DNA from: Harpalus rubripes
Lineage: Eukaryota; Arthropoda; Insecta; Coleoptera; Carabidae
DNA: 64,000 nucleotides
NCBI GenBank assembly: GCA_963082715.1
Contig: OY720461.1
Location: 28,905,476 to 28,969,475, forward strand
Direction: 5' to 3'
The notes beneath the pieces are model-generated. The model was not told the origin of the DNA, ran no database searches, and saw only the letters and a program-made list of their open reading frames with translations. Within the stretch, counting starts at the first letter, position 1. Each line of letters begins with the position of its first letter. Made by a program: the position numbers and the translations under genes. This document shows, piece by piece, positions 14,769 to 26,622 of the stretch.

Positions 14769-15585
14769 AGAAAAACGTGTTTTTTCTTTCCCGGCGTTCC
14801 ATTGTTTGTAGTGGAGTCTTCTCAAACGTCCGTGTTTTATTTAGATTTTGGGGGTTATTGTAACTCCTACCTGAGATATTATTATGCAAACAAAAAGAAG
14901 TGGATTTTGTTTCAGTTTTTCGTGTAGGTAAATAGGATATAATTTTATACGGCCGTACCCCTAGGGAGACATATTTTGGCTTGTTTCATATAAACTCGTA
15001 CATTTTTTGTTGCTACTAAAGTAATTTTAATTCGTCATTATGTTGGATGTAATAATTACTGGCCCTCCGAGTGTTTTGTGCAAAATTTAACAACGAATCT
15101 TCTGAATTAAAATTCATAACATTAAAATTTCATCCTCTAAGATATCACAACAAAAGAATTTTATTTTTCTGCTCAGAACAAACATAAATTAACAAACAAG
15201 CTTTTATATTAATCTACAGCTCTAAATACATTAATTCACTAAGAGAAAGGATACAATTACAACGTTTTTACTCTCATACTACCAAAGAAAACTGTTCTTT
15301 AACAAGGTACATTTGGAAAGAAATTATACAGTTCATCTGCTATTCGAAAGTCATAAATCCAACAAGGTTTCTATGTCCTTTGTCTAATAATTATTACCCA
15401 AAAAAAGTATCCGTATATCCAAGTAGAGAAAATTGGTGAAATCCTGCCTCATTGATGGGTGGAAATCTGATTTTTATTCCCAGATTTCGGTAATGACAAT
15501 ATTCGTTATTCTGTAACTCATCATTATCATTTATCGATCATTATTGAGGTGATCGATTGCAATGGGCTACTTGCGTGCCATTTTT
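14769..15585. other. no gene; diverged repeat near 15480-15580
   Basis: Mostly AT-rich. The string cagatttcggtaatga at about 15480 recurs at 1841-1856. The string gggctacttgcgtg at about 15563 is found inverted in the duplicated block (cacgcaagtagcc at about 16947 and 17997). This suggests that 15.5 kb and the duplication once belonged to one larger element. Confidence 0.35.
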
Positions 15586-16320
15586 ACTTCCTTGTACGAA
15601 GTAAAGGAAGTATTGTAATCGCGAAAAATTTCGGTTTTGAGATTTCAACGGAAATATCCATTTTGAGCATCCCTGAATCCATTCTGACTAATTTCGTCGT
15701 GACGTCTGTACGTACGTATCCCGCATAACTCAAAAACGGTAAGCCGTAGAAAGTTGAAATTTTGTATTTAGAACTTCTATAACATCTAGTTGTGCACCTC
15801 CCTTTTTGGTCATTACATAATTTCCAGAAATGGTACTTTATTTGAAGCCTATAATAGATTTTAATGAAAAACTATATTAAAATATAATCCAAAACGTTTC
15901 AAATTTGGTAAATAAGACTTTTATATCAATTGGAATAACATAGCAGATTTTGGTTAAAACAGGCTAACCGGAAGTGATATATTACCTGAAGTTGTTAACA
16001 GTTTTTCTTGAATAAAATGGTTTCATTTTGATTTTAGAAATAAATGCTTCAAATAAGAGTTTTAGAGAATTAAATTCTGCGTCTAGCACATCAAGTACCT
16101 ATTATTAAATTAGCCCTTTAAGCGAGATATGTAAATTTAAAACTTATATACTTTTTGGTTTTTGTAATGAAGCTTGCTATGGATTAGGACAAAAAATAAA
16201 AATAAAATAAAAATAGATGTTAATGTCAAATTACGTCAAACACGTGCAATTTTATAATTGAGTCTATACTTCTTCATATTGGTCTTGCGTACAAGGAAGT
16301 CGTGTGGTGTCCACATCAGA
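15586..16320 (+). mobile_element. E-type hairpin/T-run element, copy E1
   Basis: It lies between T-runs. The head hairpin acttccttgtac...gtaaaggaagt opens it. The fixed-site repeat appears as gacgtctgtacgtacgta. Two boxes of the CCGGAAGT type follow (ccagaaatggtactttatttg at about 15825 and aaccggaagtgatatatta at about 15968). The end is tacaaggaagtcgtgtggtg, ccacatcaga. Non-coding. It is collinear with E2 at 47530, with very high similarity. Confidence 0.85.
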
Positions 16321-16490
16321 TTTTTTTATTTAATATTTTTGAAGAGACGATAAAAATTTGCTGCCCATATTTTTTCATTTGACAAAATTTTCATTAACTG
16401 GCCAGAAAAAAATTAATGAAATTTTAATATTTAAATTACTGGTATGTATGACGTAGAATTACGCCGAACCAATGAATGGTCGTATAGCAA
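16321..16490. other. spacer between E1 and the duplication
   Basis: AT-rich, nothing recognised. Confidence 0.3.
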
Positions 16491-17452
16491 TAACATCGGT
16501 ACGTCCAATAGCAAAGGCATGTGCGGGTAATCTAAACATGACAGATCATCTGTTTGACATTTGAATGATAGTTTGGAGGTTAATATTTTCGTTTGTCATT
16601 TTAATCTTATACGAGTATAAGCTAAGTTAAAATCCTGCTTAACAAATCGAAATACATAATAAAAGTAACAGAAACCACGCAAATTTTAAATAATAAAGAA
16701 GAGAGACGGTGACAGAAAAATGAACTAATGTCAAAATCAAATTAAAACTCACACTCGCTCGCCATCTACAGGTTACATTCTTAAATATGCATCCCTTTCT
16801 CCAGTTCAAAATAATGACGTCAAAGAAAATCTTCTTTCTTAATTTATTAAAAAACAAATATATTTTTAAAATAAAATTTATATTTTTACATACGATTTCA
16901 ACTTTACTTTAGATATTTAGTGATAGATATCAGATTTTCAGTACCACGCAAGTAGCCTATTCAAATTGGGATTCTGTAAGTCATTTGATCATTAAAATTG
17001 GTTAATTATAGTCAATAACACACTGAAATTTATGGTGTCGTTAATGTCAAAATCAGATAAAAGTAGCAGTTAGAATATTACTCGTATATCACTAATACTT
17101 CAATGCAATATACATAATTGAAAGAATATACAAGTAAGCACTTTATATCATATAATATAATTCGTACTATTTACATTTTTATGTTGATTTACATTTTTAT
17201 GTTGTTTATAAATTTAAGTTATGTATTTACAACAAGGCACTAAGAAATACAAGTGACCCATTCTCCTTACGCGATGAAATTTTTAAACAAATCTTTTAAG
17301 TAATCCGAGAACTCGCCCAATGTTTAAACATAAAACTCAAGTCTCATCTGTTAAAAATGACATCCGGGGGCCGGACCTCTGCTAGAAACCGCGAGGCCCA
17401 GAGCAGTTATAATGACACGCGAGGCCCCTTCGAAACTATACATTTATAATTT
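16491..17452. repeat. tandem duplication, unit A
   Basis: 962 bp, nearly identical to 17541-18483. It starts taacatcggtacgtccaata and ends catttataatttt-like sequence. Differences include an extra atttttatgttgatttac repeat and a longer gtatttacaacaaggc stretch in unit A. The matching minus-strand 72-codon frames in both units are a by-product of duplication, not evidence of a gene. Confidence 0.9.
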
Positions 17453-17457
17453 CCATC

Positions 17458-17540
17458 CGTCGTGACGTCTGTACGTACGTATGTATGTACGTACGTATCT
17501 CGCATAACTCAAAAACGGTAAGCCGTAGAAAGTGGAAATT
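17458..17540 (+). repeat. E-type fragment between duplicated units
   Basis: cgtcgtgacgtctgtacgta through acggtaagccgtagaaagt matches the seed region of E1 (about 15700-15775). It has an expanded acgt/atgt tetranucleotide stretch. Only about 80 bp are present, at the junction of units A and B. Confidence 0.85.
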
Positions 17541-18483
17541 TAACATCGGTACGTCCAATAGCAAAGGCATGTGCGGGTAATCTAAACATGACAGATCATC
17601 TGTTTGACATTTGAATGATAGTTTGGAGGTTAATATTTTCGTTTGTCATTTTAATCTTATACGAGTATAAGCTAAGTTAAAATCCTGCTTAACAAATCGA
17701 AATACGTAATAAAAGTAACAAAAACCACGCAAATTGTAAATAATAAAGAAGAGAGACGGTGACAGAAAAATGAACTAATGTCAAAATCAAATTAAAACTC
17801 ACACTCGCTCGCCATCTACAGGTTACATTCTTAAATATGCATCCCTTTCTCCAGTTCAAAATAGTGACGTCAAAGAAAATCTTCTTTCTTAATTTATTAA
17901 AAAACAAATATATTTTTAAAATAAAATTTATATTTTTACATACGATTTCAACTTTACTTTAGATATTTAGTGATAGATATCAGATTTTCAGTACCACGCA
18001 AGTAGCCTATTCAAATTTGGATTCTGTAAGTCACTTTATCATTAAAATTGGTTAATTATAGTCGATAACACACTGAAATTTATCGATCAGTAATATGGTG
18101 TTGTTAATGTCAAAATCAGACAAAAGTAGCAGTTAGAATATTACTCGTATATTACCAGTACTTCAATACAATATACATAATTGAAAGAATATACAAGTAA
18201 GCACTTTATATCATATAATATAATTCGTACTATTTACATTTTTATGTTGTTTATAAATTTAAGTTATGTACACTAAGAAATACAAGTGACCCATTCTCCT
18301 TACGCGATGAAATTTTTAAACAAATCTTTTAAGTAATTCGAGAACTCGCCCAATATTTAAATATAAAGCTCAAGCCTCATCTGCGAAAAATGACATCCGG
18401 GGACCAGGCCACTGCTAGAAACCGCGAGGCCCAGCGCAATTATTATGACATGTGGGCCCTTCGAAACTATACATTTATAATTT
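17541..18483. repeat. tandem duplication, unit B
   Basis: Copy of 16491-17452 at an offset of about 1050 bp. It carries a small insertion near 18083-18095 (cgatcagtaatatgg) and lacks two short repeats present in A. The GC-richer tail is gaccaggccactgctagaaa. Confidence 0.9.
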
Positions 18484-19025
18484 ACACCACAATTTTATTT
18501 TATTTTTTCTTCGCAAAATACTATTATTAAAATATTGATAAAATTTCCTTTGTTGAATTCATTCTTCAATAAAAAATGCCAGAGAAATATGCGTTTGGAA
18601 GGATATTTCTTTTACTTTTTTCTACTAAATTTTAATAGTACATCTGGGGAATATCGGTGGAAAAGAAAAATACATAAAATCACTCATCTTTCAAAATTCC
18701 ACCGAAATTTTTAAATGAATAATAAATATATGATAGTAAATCATAATTATTCTTCGCAAAATACAACATAACAATAATCCTTTTGTAGGATTAATTTGTG
18801 CAATAAATTCTTGGGCAATAATCAAAATATCATTTGTTGTAATCAATATAAAATAATAGTATTAAGGGGCTCAATAGAATAATGTGCCTATATAATTATT
18901 TAAAACTAAAAAATATTTTATATTACTCATTCTTAAATTAGGTACTGTTTTTCTTTTCGGAAAATTTTAGATAGGTATATTTTATATCCTTTTTTTTTTC
19001 GCAATTCTTTCAGAGAATATTTATT

Positions 19026-19110
<85 letters not shown>

Positions 19111-19249
19111 ACATACAATATTACAATACAACGCAATAATTAAAGAATTGAAATACTTATTGGTAATAGCACCGATTATATGTAAATAGTTTTAAGTATT
19201 ATACTTCAAGAAAATCTGATATGGCCAACACATTACCGTCTCTCAATTC
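18484..19249. other. no gene; (TA)n at 19036-19106
   Basis: AT-rich, with a repeated ttcttcgcaaaatac string at about 18507 and 18750. A pure (TA)n tract of about 70 bp sits at 19036-19106. Minus-strand Tyr-Ile ORFs across it are artefacts. Confidence 0.6.
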
Positions 19250-19595
19250 ACTGTATTTTGTACAAACTTTCTTACATAAGATTTTATTTTTTCAGCTCAG
19301 AAAGAGAGAAAGGTATGTCTTAGTTTGAAAGTATTTAATTAAATGTCAATTTGACACTAGATATTGTCAAAAATATTATATGAGGAACCAAAGCTTTTCT
19401 TCTTGAATCTTATTTTAGAAATGGAAATAAAGTAGAATATGGCGAAAGCTAATATTCTTTTGCTCCCTGTTACAATAAATTTCAGGAAAATTACATTTCA
19501 TAATCAATTTTGATAACTTGAATTTTGATTTGAATTGATTCACACATACGTTTCTCTGTTCATAGACTACTCCCAGTTAGGATTTAAAAAAAAAA
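19250..19595. repeat. diverged relative of the MITE at 56037
   Basis: Shares in order aatgtcaatt, ggaaccaaagc-like sequence, agcttttcttcttgaa, ttagaaa, attacatttca and gtttctctgttca with 56100-56345. It ends agactactcccagttaggat, against cctactccgagttaggaat in the other copy. The terminal inverted repeats are decayed here. Confidence 0.65.
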
Positions 19596-19791
19596 ACACT
19601 AGGTAAATCTTACTTAATACTGATCTATCATTTATTAATGTTTGAAGTTCTTAACTGTTTTTACGGTGCGGTATTTCGCTACCGAAAATCGGTCACTTCA
19701 GTTTTAAGGAGTGAGAAAAATTTGTTATAATGTATTATATATTTATTGTGTATTTTTAATTATTTATGTATATTGTATATGGTTTGGAAAC

Positions 19792-19793
<2 letters not shown>

Positions 19794-19844
<51 letters not shown>

Positions 19845-19845
19845 T
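19794..19845. repeat. (AAT)n microsatellite
   Basis: About 17 units of a trinucleotide AAT repeat. The Ile-run ORF across it is not a gene. Confidence 0.9.
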
Positions 19846-19849
19846 TAAT

Positions 19850-20998
19850 AAGGGTTCAAGTGAAGAGATACTTCCGATTGACCGATTATAATTCATACGA
19901 GGAATACGAAATTGTCTATTTATTGGTTCTCAAAATAATGAAGCGAGGAAGTCACGGAAAATGAAAAGTGAAATGCAGTTATCCTCTGGGCAGTGCTGCC
20001 ACCAAAGTATGTATTCAAGATCATTGCAATCTGTTGTACGTTTGGACAAATCAAAAATTCTAGACATCTCCTCCACCGACGCATGGAAGCCGTGTCACGT
20101 CCATCCATTCCACTAATTCTGTAAAAAAAATTCCTGTAGCTCCTGTTTCCAACTCAAACTAATTCGTTTTCTTCAGGGACCTCGTGTTGGACATCGTTAA
20201 AATTCTTTCATTTCACGTGGTGGGCATCGGGCAAACGCATGGCATGGCCACATACACATACGTACATGCAGAGAGAGGGTGGGGAATGACCGCTTAGTAT
20301 TCATGATGTCTGACGCCCGCCCTAAGGCCGTGGCTCTCTTAACGGGAACTCGGCTAAAGTATTACATTGCGAATGTTAATATTTCATGCTGGCCTCCGCT
20401 GTTTGTTTCAAAATAAAACGAATTATAATTTTAATAGGGTGATACGTGGCGTTTCAGGGGGTTGTTTCATTTATTCGCGTTATTCCTGAGGCGTTCCTTG
20501 AATAATTATTCCCAACGCACAGGAATTCGGACCGACGGACTTTTGATGTGGCCTGGCTTCGGCCGGCTAAGGCAGCAGCGCGTCTCACTTCTACATACAC
20601 GCTTTTTAATCTCTTTATCTTTTCTAGATTTTTTACGAAACGGATACGATACGGGATGCTGCATACGGCTTTTACGTCAGCTCAAGGTTTTATTTATTTG
20701 TTTATGTAAAGAAACGCTGAAATTAATCTGCATTTTCACATACGACGGGAGCAGAGATATTTTAATGAGAATATGTACAAAACTCTTTGAGAAATTATTT
20801 TCGTAAATCTTTTAACACATTCGGATTTATTTTATCTTTCCCCATTACGCGTAAAATTTACTTTACGGGGATCGTCTACGCCTCGGTCTATACGCTTTTC
20901 CAAATGAACGAAAAGAGACTCTTAATTTTTGCTAATTATGCGAAATCTGTTACGAATTTGTAACTTATTTTATCATGTTAAAAACAAACGTGATATAC
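19850..20998. other. no gene identified; GC-richer block 20160-20700
   Basis: The block is distinctly less AT-rich than its surroundings. It holds an open stretch after ttttcttcag at 20176 that reads DLVLDIVKILSFHVVGIGQT and stops after about 38 codons. I recognise no family. It could be an exon, a conserved non-coding element or chance. Confidence 0.3.
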
Positions 20999-21690
20999 TA
21001 ACGTTTTTAATTTAATTTATTTGGGTGAAGTGTAAATATTGAGCAATTATTATTAATTAAAATAAACGTTTATTAAACTATAATTAAATATTAAAAAGGT
21101 ATTAAATAATAACGATTACTAATATTAAATACTAATTTAAAATCTAAATACGACTCACTATAATTAACTAGATAACACTAACACTATTTATTTAAACAAA
21201 TAACACGACTATTTATTTTATCTTACTTATTATTTATTTCGACTATTTATGACACTATTTATTTATTTAACCAATTAACTCTCTGCCTACCGACCTCCAC
21301 AGCGTCTATGTACATACTGAACTGACTCAACAGTGTCTGTATATTCAACTGCTCGGACAGAAGTCACAATATTCACCTCACTATCTGTCTATTTATGTAA
21401 CTCTCTCTCTTCCACGGACTCAGTATCACCGACTGTCCGTATGCGACAATTCTTCAACACCACTGCCGAGTATCCACTTCCACTTGCCGTTACTGTCCCC
21501 GTATACCTAGCTTCCCAATACTCGTCAATACTAGAGTATTCACTTCCACAGTTATCCCAGTATACCAGTAATTTCCAGACTCGCCGTTATTGTCCTTGTA
21601 CAGTATAGCTTCCCAATACTCGTCAACACTACCGAGTATTCACATCCACAGCTATCCCAGTTAACAAGTAATTTCCCGAGTCCTTTACTC
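20999..21690 (-). mobile_element. solo LTR family, copy 2, truncated
   Basis: Matches the 3' two thirds of the LTR at 4671, on the minus strand. It begins near taacgtttttaatttaattt (the family end, mutated) and includes the clustered cagtatacc and actcgtcaacactaccgag repeats. It breaks off after cccgagtcctttactcgac. Confidence 0.8.
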
Positions 21691-22345
21691 GACTGCGAAT
21701 ATTAGGAACAGAATTTGGGAAACGCTCCGTCTAAATGCGTTGGCAACTCTATGGCTGTCTTTATGTCAATAACAAAGTAAAATGTAGTACAGATACATTG
21801 TCTTTGTACTTGCTATTCGTAAACGCAAGCATTTTGACAGAATTTTACCTTATAAACAAGTTTATTACTAATGTCAAAATTTAATTGCAACAAATGGCAG
21901 GACCGTCGATTGCTAAAACAAAATTTTTAATAGCTTTTGCTACTGCATTAAGTTATTAGAAAAATACGTGGAACGACTCGTCAATTTACGGGGTTGTAAA
22001 AATACTAAAAAAAAATATGCGATTTCGAGAAAAAATTATTAAGAAATATTGTTACTCTCGACGAAATATATTACTGATTAAATTTAATGTACTTATTTCA
22101 TTTACACCCTATATAATAAATTTCGAATCATTCGAAGACGATACTATTTTTCGATTGCTGTGATTAATTTTATGACTGAATGCAAAAACAACCAATGTCA
22201 AATTTAAAACAAACTGTAAAGGAAAAGGAACCTATAGGAATCGGCATTCATTTAACCAGTGTCATGTCATAAAACAACGAAATACTCATTGGTCATTGCA
22301 CTAATAAGCAATATAGAAATTCCCGTAAAATATTAAAGGGTGTTA
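21691..22345. other. no gene seen
   Basis: AT-rich unassigned sequence. Confidence 0.3.
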
Positions 22346-22519
22346 TGCCCATATTCATAAACACTCGTAAAATTTTAAACGGTTCGTTATAATTTTTATC
22401 CAGTACAAACAATCGACGCTGAAAGAAAAATTGAAATTTAATTTGTCAAGTTTGATTCTATTTGTCAAAAATTGTAACGAGCTGTTATTAAATTTTACGA
22501 GTGTTTATGAATATGGGCA
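22346..22519. mobile_element. Harbinger-type MITE with TTA duplication
   Basis: 174 bp with ends TGCCCATATTCATAAACAC and its inverse, flanked by TTA at 22343-22345 and 22520-22522. The arms extend through actcgtaaaatttta. Non-coding. A 3-bp TWA duplication is typical of PIF/Harbinger. Confidence 0.85.
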
Positions 22520-22555
22520 TTAGTGGTATACAGAGTTTAAATAACATAATTTTAG

Positions 22556-22698
22556 TCTATCTGGTTTAAGATTGCAGTGGTGTGAAAATAGGAGCAGTTT
22601 GATCTTGTTGTTTGTTTGGATAATATCAGGGTTATCCAATCAGAAAACAAGATCAAACTGCCCCTAACTTCGCACCACCGTAATCTTAAACCAAGTAC
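22556..22698. repeat. foldback MITE family M, copy 2
   Basis: ctggtttaagattgcagtgg...gatcttgttgttt, then the mirror caagatcaaactgcccc...taatcttaaacca. Close to copy 1 at 2176. Confidence 0.85.
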
Positions 22699-22779
22699 AT
22701 TGTAGTGACATTTGTAATTGACAGAACAGAAAGTTAATTTTCTTAAAGATATTTCGGTATTATCGACACTGACAATTTC

Positions 22780-23005
22780 TTGTTGATTTAAAATTATTCA
22801 TTCCGAAAGTACGAAATTTTAATATTAGTTGTTCTTGCATTAAGTCACAGAAATAAATTGTTTGGCAATGCTTAACCCCTCAAAAAATTGGAAAATGGCG
22901 CAAAAATATTATAAAATTGTAACAATAAATTTGTTGTTGATTTTCGATCATTCATTTCCAAAATTACGAAATGGTGATATTGTCTGTTTGTTCTTGCATT
23001 GAGAA
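22780..23005. repeat. diverged direct repeat, about 85 bp, offset about 148
   Basis: ttgttgattt, attcatt, acgaaat, tgttcttgcatt and gtcacagaa appear in the same order at 22790-22855 and 22930-23005. Origin unknown. Confidence 0.5.
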
Positions 23006-23895
23006 GTCACAGAATTGAGTATAAGATGTTCTGTTACACTTATTATTATTGTTCGTATGTTAGAGAACGTAGTGTGCATGTTTGTGAGATGTATGTGTGC
23101 GGCGCAATGAAATATAAAGTCGTTCTTTAGTTTATCCAGCATAGCATTCCCCATTCCGGCATTTGGTTGGTAACCCTTGCTCGTCATGTCTCTAACATCA
23201 GACATATGAATGAGTGCAATCCTTGTTAAGCAGAGGAATTTAACCCAAACAGCGAAGTTAATAAAAAATTCACGTGCCGGCCATTTAGCCACATGAAACA
23301 AAAACAACTGCACTCCAAATTTGATCCCAGCCTCCTACATTTTTGATCCTGGCAAAAAGAAGACGGCGCACATCCGAGGCGAGTGAATAATAGACCAGTA
23401 GCGCTGGTCTCCCGGGATTCGAACCTGGGTACGCGAGCGCACTGAGAGATGCCAGCGCCATCTGTCTCCTCAGGCGCCGATTTGCGACGTCGATATTGAG
23501 GTAATGGTTCGACTCAATGGTCCTTTCGACGTTTGCAGGAATTGTATGATGAACGCTCGCAGGACCTTACTCAGCAAGACTTTACAAGAAAGATTATATA
23601 TTTTTGCCTTGGAAGAGTTAACTATTCTCTCTAGAAATTTAGACAATTTTATGCAGAATATAAATTTTCTGGAGTGGAAACAATAATATGAAATAAGAGA
23701 TGATTGGATAATTTCAAAAAAATTTAATGTTGAATTCAAATTTTGAAAGGCCTTGACATATATTTAACCGTGTTCAAGAAGTAAACAATAATTATTTAAG
23801 TATTAAGGGCAGTAAGTGATTGAAGATGATTTTGGTGATCGAGACGAAGTCGAGATCTCCAACACATTCGATATGTTGGTGTGCCAAACTTTCGT
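23006..23895. other. no gene; tRNA-like piece at 23413-23482
   Basis: Unassigned, with a minus-strand tRNA-like piece listed separately. Confidence 0.3.
23413..23482 (-). repeat. tRNA-like sequence, third family
   Basis: The minus strand reads gcgcctgaggagacagatgg and caggttcgaatcccggg. The T-arm is nearly intact with one mismatch, but the bases that should form the acceptor stem do not pair. I read it as a SINE head or tRNA pseudogene. Confidence 0.5.
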
Positions 23896-24703
23896 GGCCT
23901 ATTCAGAGAAATACAGTCATAAAGGTTGCTATGCATATAAAGATTGTTATTATAAAGACATTTGTAACAATCTTTATGAATTTGTCAATTCAGAACCTAC
24001 GTCGGTATTACTAATAATCTTTACAAAATAATACTTGTGAATGAACCAGATTATTTGACAATTGCTAACTTCATTATACCTACATATATGAACCTAATCT
24101 AATTTTAATCTTATCTGTCAACGCTTTAATTTTTTAAAAAAATAATAAATTGCCAATTATATTTAGTACGCAAACGTTTCCCAAAACAACTAAAGAACAA
24201 TATGATATTTATGTCATATTTGGAAACTTCAACATTATTTAGAACGGGTTTGTTAATTCCTACGAATTACCTCAACGTGATTGAAAATTTATGGCAATAT
24301 TTAATTTTTTTATTTTGACTGAATATGTAACAGAAACATCACACAGAGTTTTCAAGAATACCACAAATGTCAAAAGGAACTTTCTTCCACCGCAGTCTTT
24401 ATCGTTCTTATGCTCATTATTCAATAAACTGCATCCTGCTAAAATATAAAAACAGCAATATTTGGCAGAAAGGTTAATATTAATAATATTTTATTGATAT
24501 AATAAGCTGTTACATGTCAAATAACAACGTGATAACAACCATAAATACATAGTTTTAGCAGTCGTTATGATAAAGACTGTCAAAACACTGACAGTAACCA
24601 CTTTCAGTACTGAGAATACCAAATTCGATTTTAACAATCTTTATAGTACATAACAACCGTAAAGACCATAACGACTGCACAAATATTGAGTTCTGAATAG
24701 GCC
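23896..24703. repeat. foldback/TIR element
   Basis: The left end ggcctattcag with cagtcataaaggttgctatg and ataaagattgtta is mirrored by the right arm (taacaatctttatag, gtaaagaccataacgactg, ctgaataggcc). About 810 bp, no transposase seen. Confidence 0.7.
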
Positions 24704-25185
24704 TCATTCCAATAGCGATATATCTACCGTTGATGCTATTTGAAAATTAGAAATAATGTTCAAGTTTGTCATCGGTCGGAATTGAATTCGGACCGTCCGA
24801 ATTACCACCAGTCACCTAAAATCATCAATTGTATAGATGTCCAAGGTGACTTTTCAAACATTTTCAGATTTTTGTTGACTGAATTCTAATATTTAGCTAC
24901 AGGGGAATGTGTGGATAGATAGTTTCTAGCAAACATACATGAAAATTCACCAACAATTAATCGTCGAATTAACAAATATTCATTTACGCATGTGTGGAGC
25001 CGGCGGTATCAAATAACGCCCAAGGGCATTATAAGTCGTTGCTATGGTAGTTGTCAAGAAATTGATATTGACACTGGGATAAAGCCTAAAAAACAAGCAG
25101 AAGCATTCACAGCCTACCTACCTATTTTGATTTTATTGAAACTTTCTGTGCCATAATTCGTAGAATATATCGATAAACATTTTTT
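24704..25185. other. no gene seen
   Basis: Unassigned sequence. Confidence 0.3.
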
Positions 25186-25591
25186 ACCTCCCTCTACCCT
25201 TGGTAAGGGAGGTATAGGGATCGTGCTAAAAATCTCATATTGAGATTTTGGTAAATGACCACGTTTTAAGGTCCCTAGAATGCAATTTTAATATTTTCAC
25301 GATGATGAACAAAACGCAGTTATTCAAATGTGTCTAACTGATAGATAAATGTCATTATCAAAGAAATAGTCATTTCAAAATAATATTAGTAACGTTTTAA
25401 AAAGGAAAAAGTAAATAGAACAATAGAAAAGGAATTCAATACAGTTTTCAGTATAAGTAAATATGTAGGTATGTATTTAGATTAATAAAAATTAACGATT
25501 CACAAAACTATTTAAGCTAATCCTCATTTTTAGATTAGTGAATTCTATTCTATCCCGGTATTTAAAATGTAATCTTCGTTTTATTATTATA

Positions 25592-25668
25592 GCTCAATGG
25601 TTAGAGCAACGCCTCATAAGTGATGAGTGCGCTCGGGGCTCTAGGTTCAAATCCCACTAAGGCATGGA
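25592..25668 (+). repeat. tRNA-derived module 1 of C1
   Basis: agctcaatggttagagcaac, then aggttcaaatcccactaagg. A and B boxes are recognisable. The module trails into gtgtgttaatgtgaacccac. Confidence 0.65.
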
Positions 25669-25857
25669 TGTGTGTTAATGTGAACCCACTCTGTATTTGA
25701 AATTTAATCCTGTTGAGGGGTTTAAAAAAAGGTAGTTACTTGGATTAGATTAGACTATATTTCAAGAAATATACTGTCAAAATTAGAGTAAAATTCGCTA
25801 ATTATTCAAAAATAAAGATTAACTTAATCTTTTTTGTGACTCAGGCCCATTTTATTA

Positions 25858-25940
25858 TAGTTCCGGTGGCACAATGGTTAGAGCAACGGCTCATGTCATG
25901 AGTGCCCTCGGGGCTCTGGGTTCGAATCCCACTAAAGCAT
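25858..25940 (+). repeat. tRNA-derived module 2 of C1
   Basis: ccggtggcacaatggttag and tgggttcgaatcccactaaa. It keeps the cleaner B box of the two. The acceptor stem does not pair. Confidence 0.65.
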
Positions 25941-26465
25941 GAATGTGTGTGAATGTGAAGCCACTCTGTAATTGGGATTTAATCCTGTTGAGGGGTTTAA
26001 AAAAAGGTAGTTACTTGAATTAGATTGGACTATATTTTAAGAAATAAACTGTCAAAATTAGAATAAATTTCGCTAATCCAAAAAACTTAAACTTTTTTGT
26101 GACTCGGGCTGTAAATGGCAGGAGGTATTGTGTTGGCCACACAAGATTTTTTAAAAATCGGTCGTGCAAAAAAATTTTACGGTGACTTATTTGAAATGGA
26201 ATAAATAAAGTTTCGGACTAGCAGTCAATATTACAATTTTATTCTCGCCGACGTTTCGACTATACAATAGTCTTCTTCAGGGCTAGAATGGTCCAGTTGA
26301 AGGAAAATGTACACATGTGGATAAGCGTAGATACATAAAAGACGGACATTTAAAAATATAAATAAATAAATAGTTAAAAATCACAGATCACAGAGTGAAA
26401 ATCGTCAATTAATAAAAAACTTCTCCTTGATGACTAAAATAAACTTTGCTGAATACAATTTTTTT

Positions 26466-26590
26466 ACCTTCCGTCACCTTTAGGTAAGGAAGGTATTGTC
26501 TTTGGTCAAAAAATTCGATGATGAGTTTTTAATCAATAAGCACGTTTTAGGGTCCCTAGAATACGAATTTACTATTTTTACGATGATGTC

Positions 26591-26622
<32 letters not shown>

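Larger units (their letters stand above)
25186..26146 (+). mobile_element. C-type element copy C1 with two tRNA modules
   Basis: It lies between T-runs: head acctccctctaccc...ggtaagggaggt, gggatcgtgctaaaaatc, cacgttttaaggtccctaga, cacgatgatg (the seed; no TG tract here). A long AT-rich block, two tRNA-like modules, and the end ggcaggaggtattgtgttgg, ccacacaaga complete it. The module plus its trailing sequence is duplicated in tandem (about 25577-25848 and 25849-26108). No protein-coding capacity. Confidence 0.8.

Noticed and set aside
16639..17907. Two nearly identical 72-codon minus ORFs
   Set aside because: Conserved only because the DNA is a recent tandem duplication.
25592..25940. tRNA genes
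   Set aside because: A and B boxes are present but acceptor stems do not pair in any of the five modules, nor in the other tRNA-like pieces at 14674, 23413 and 28674.
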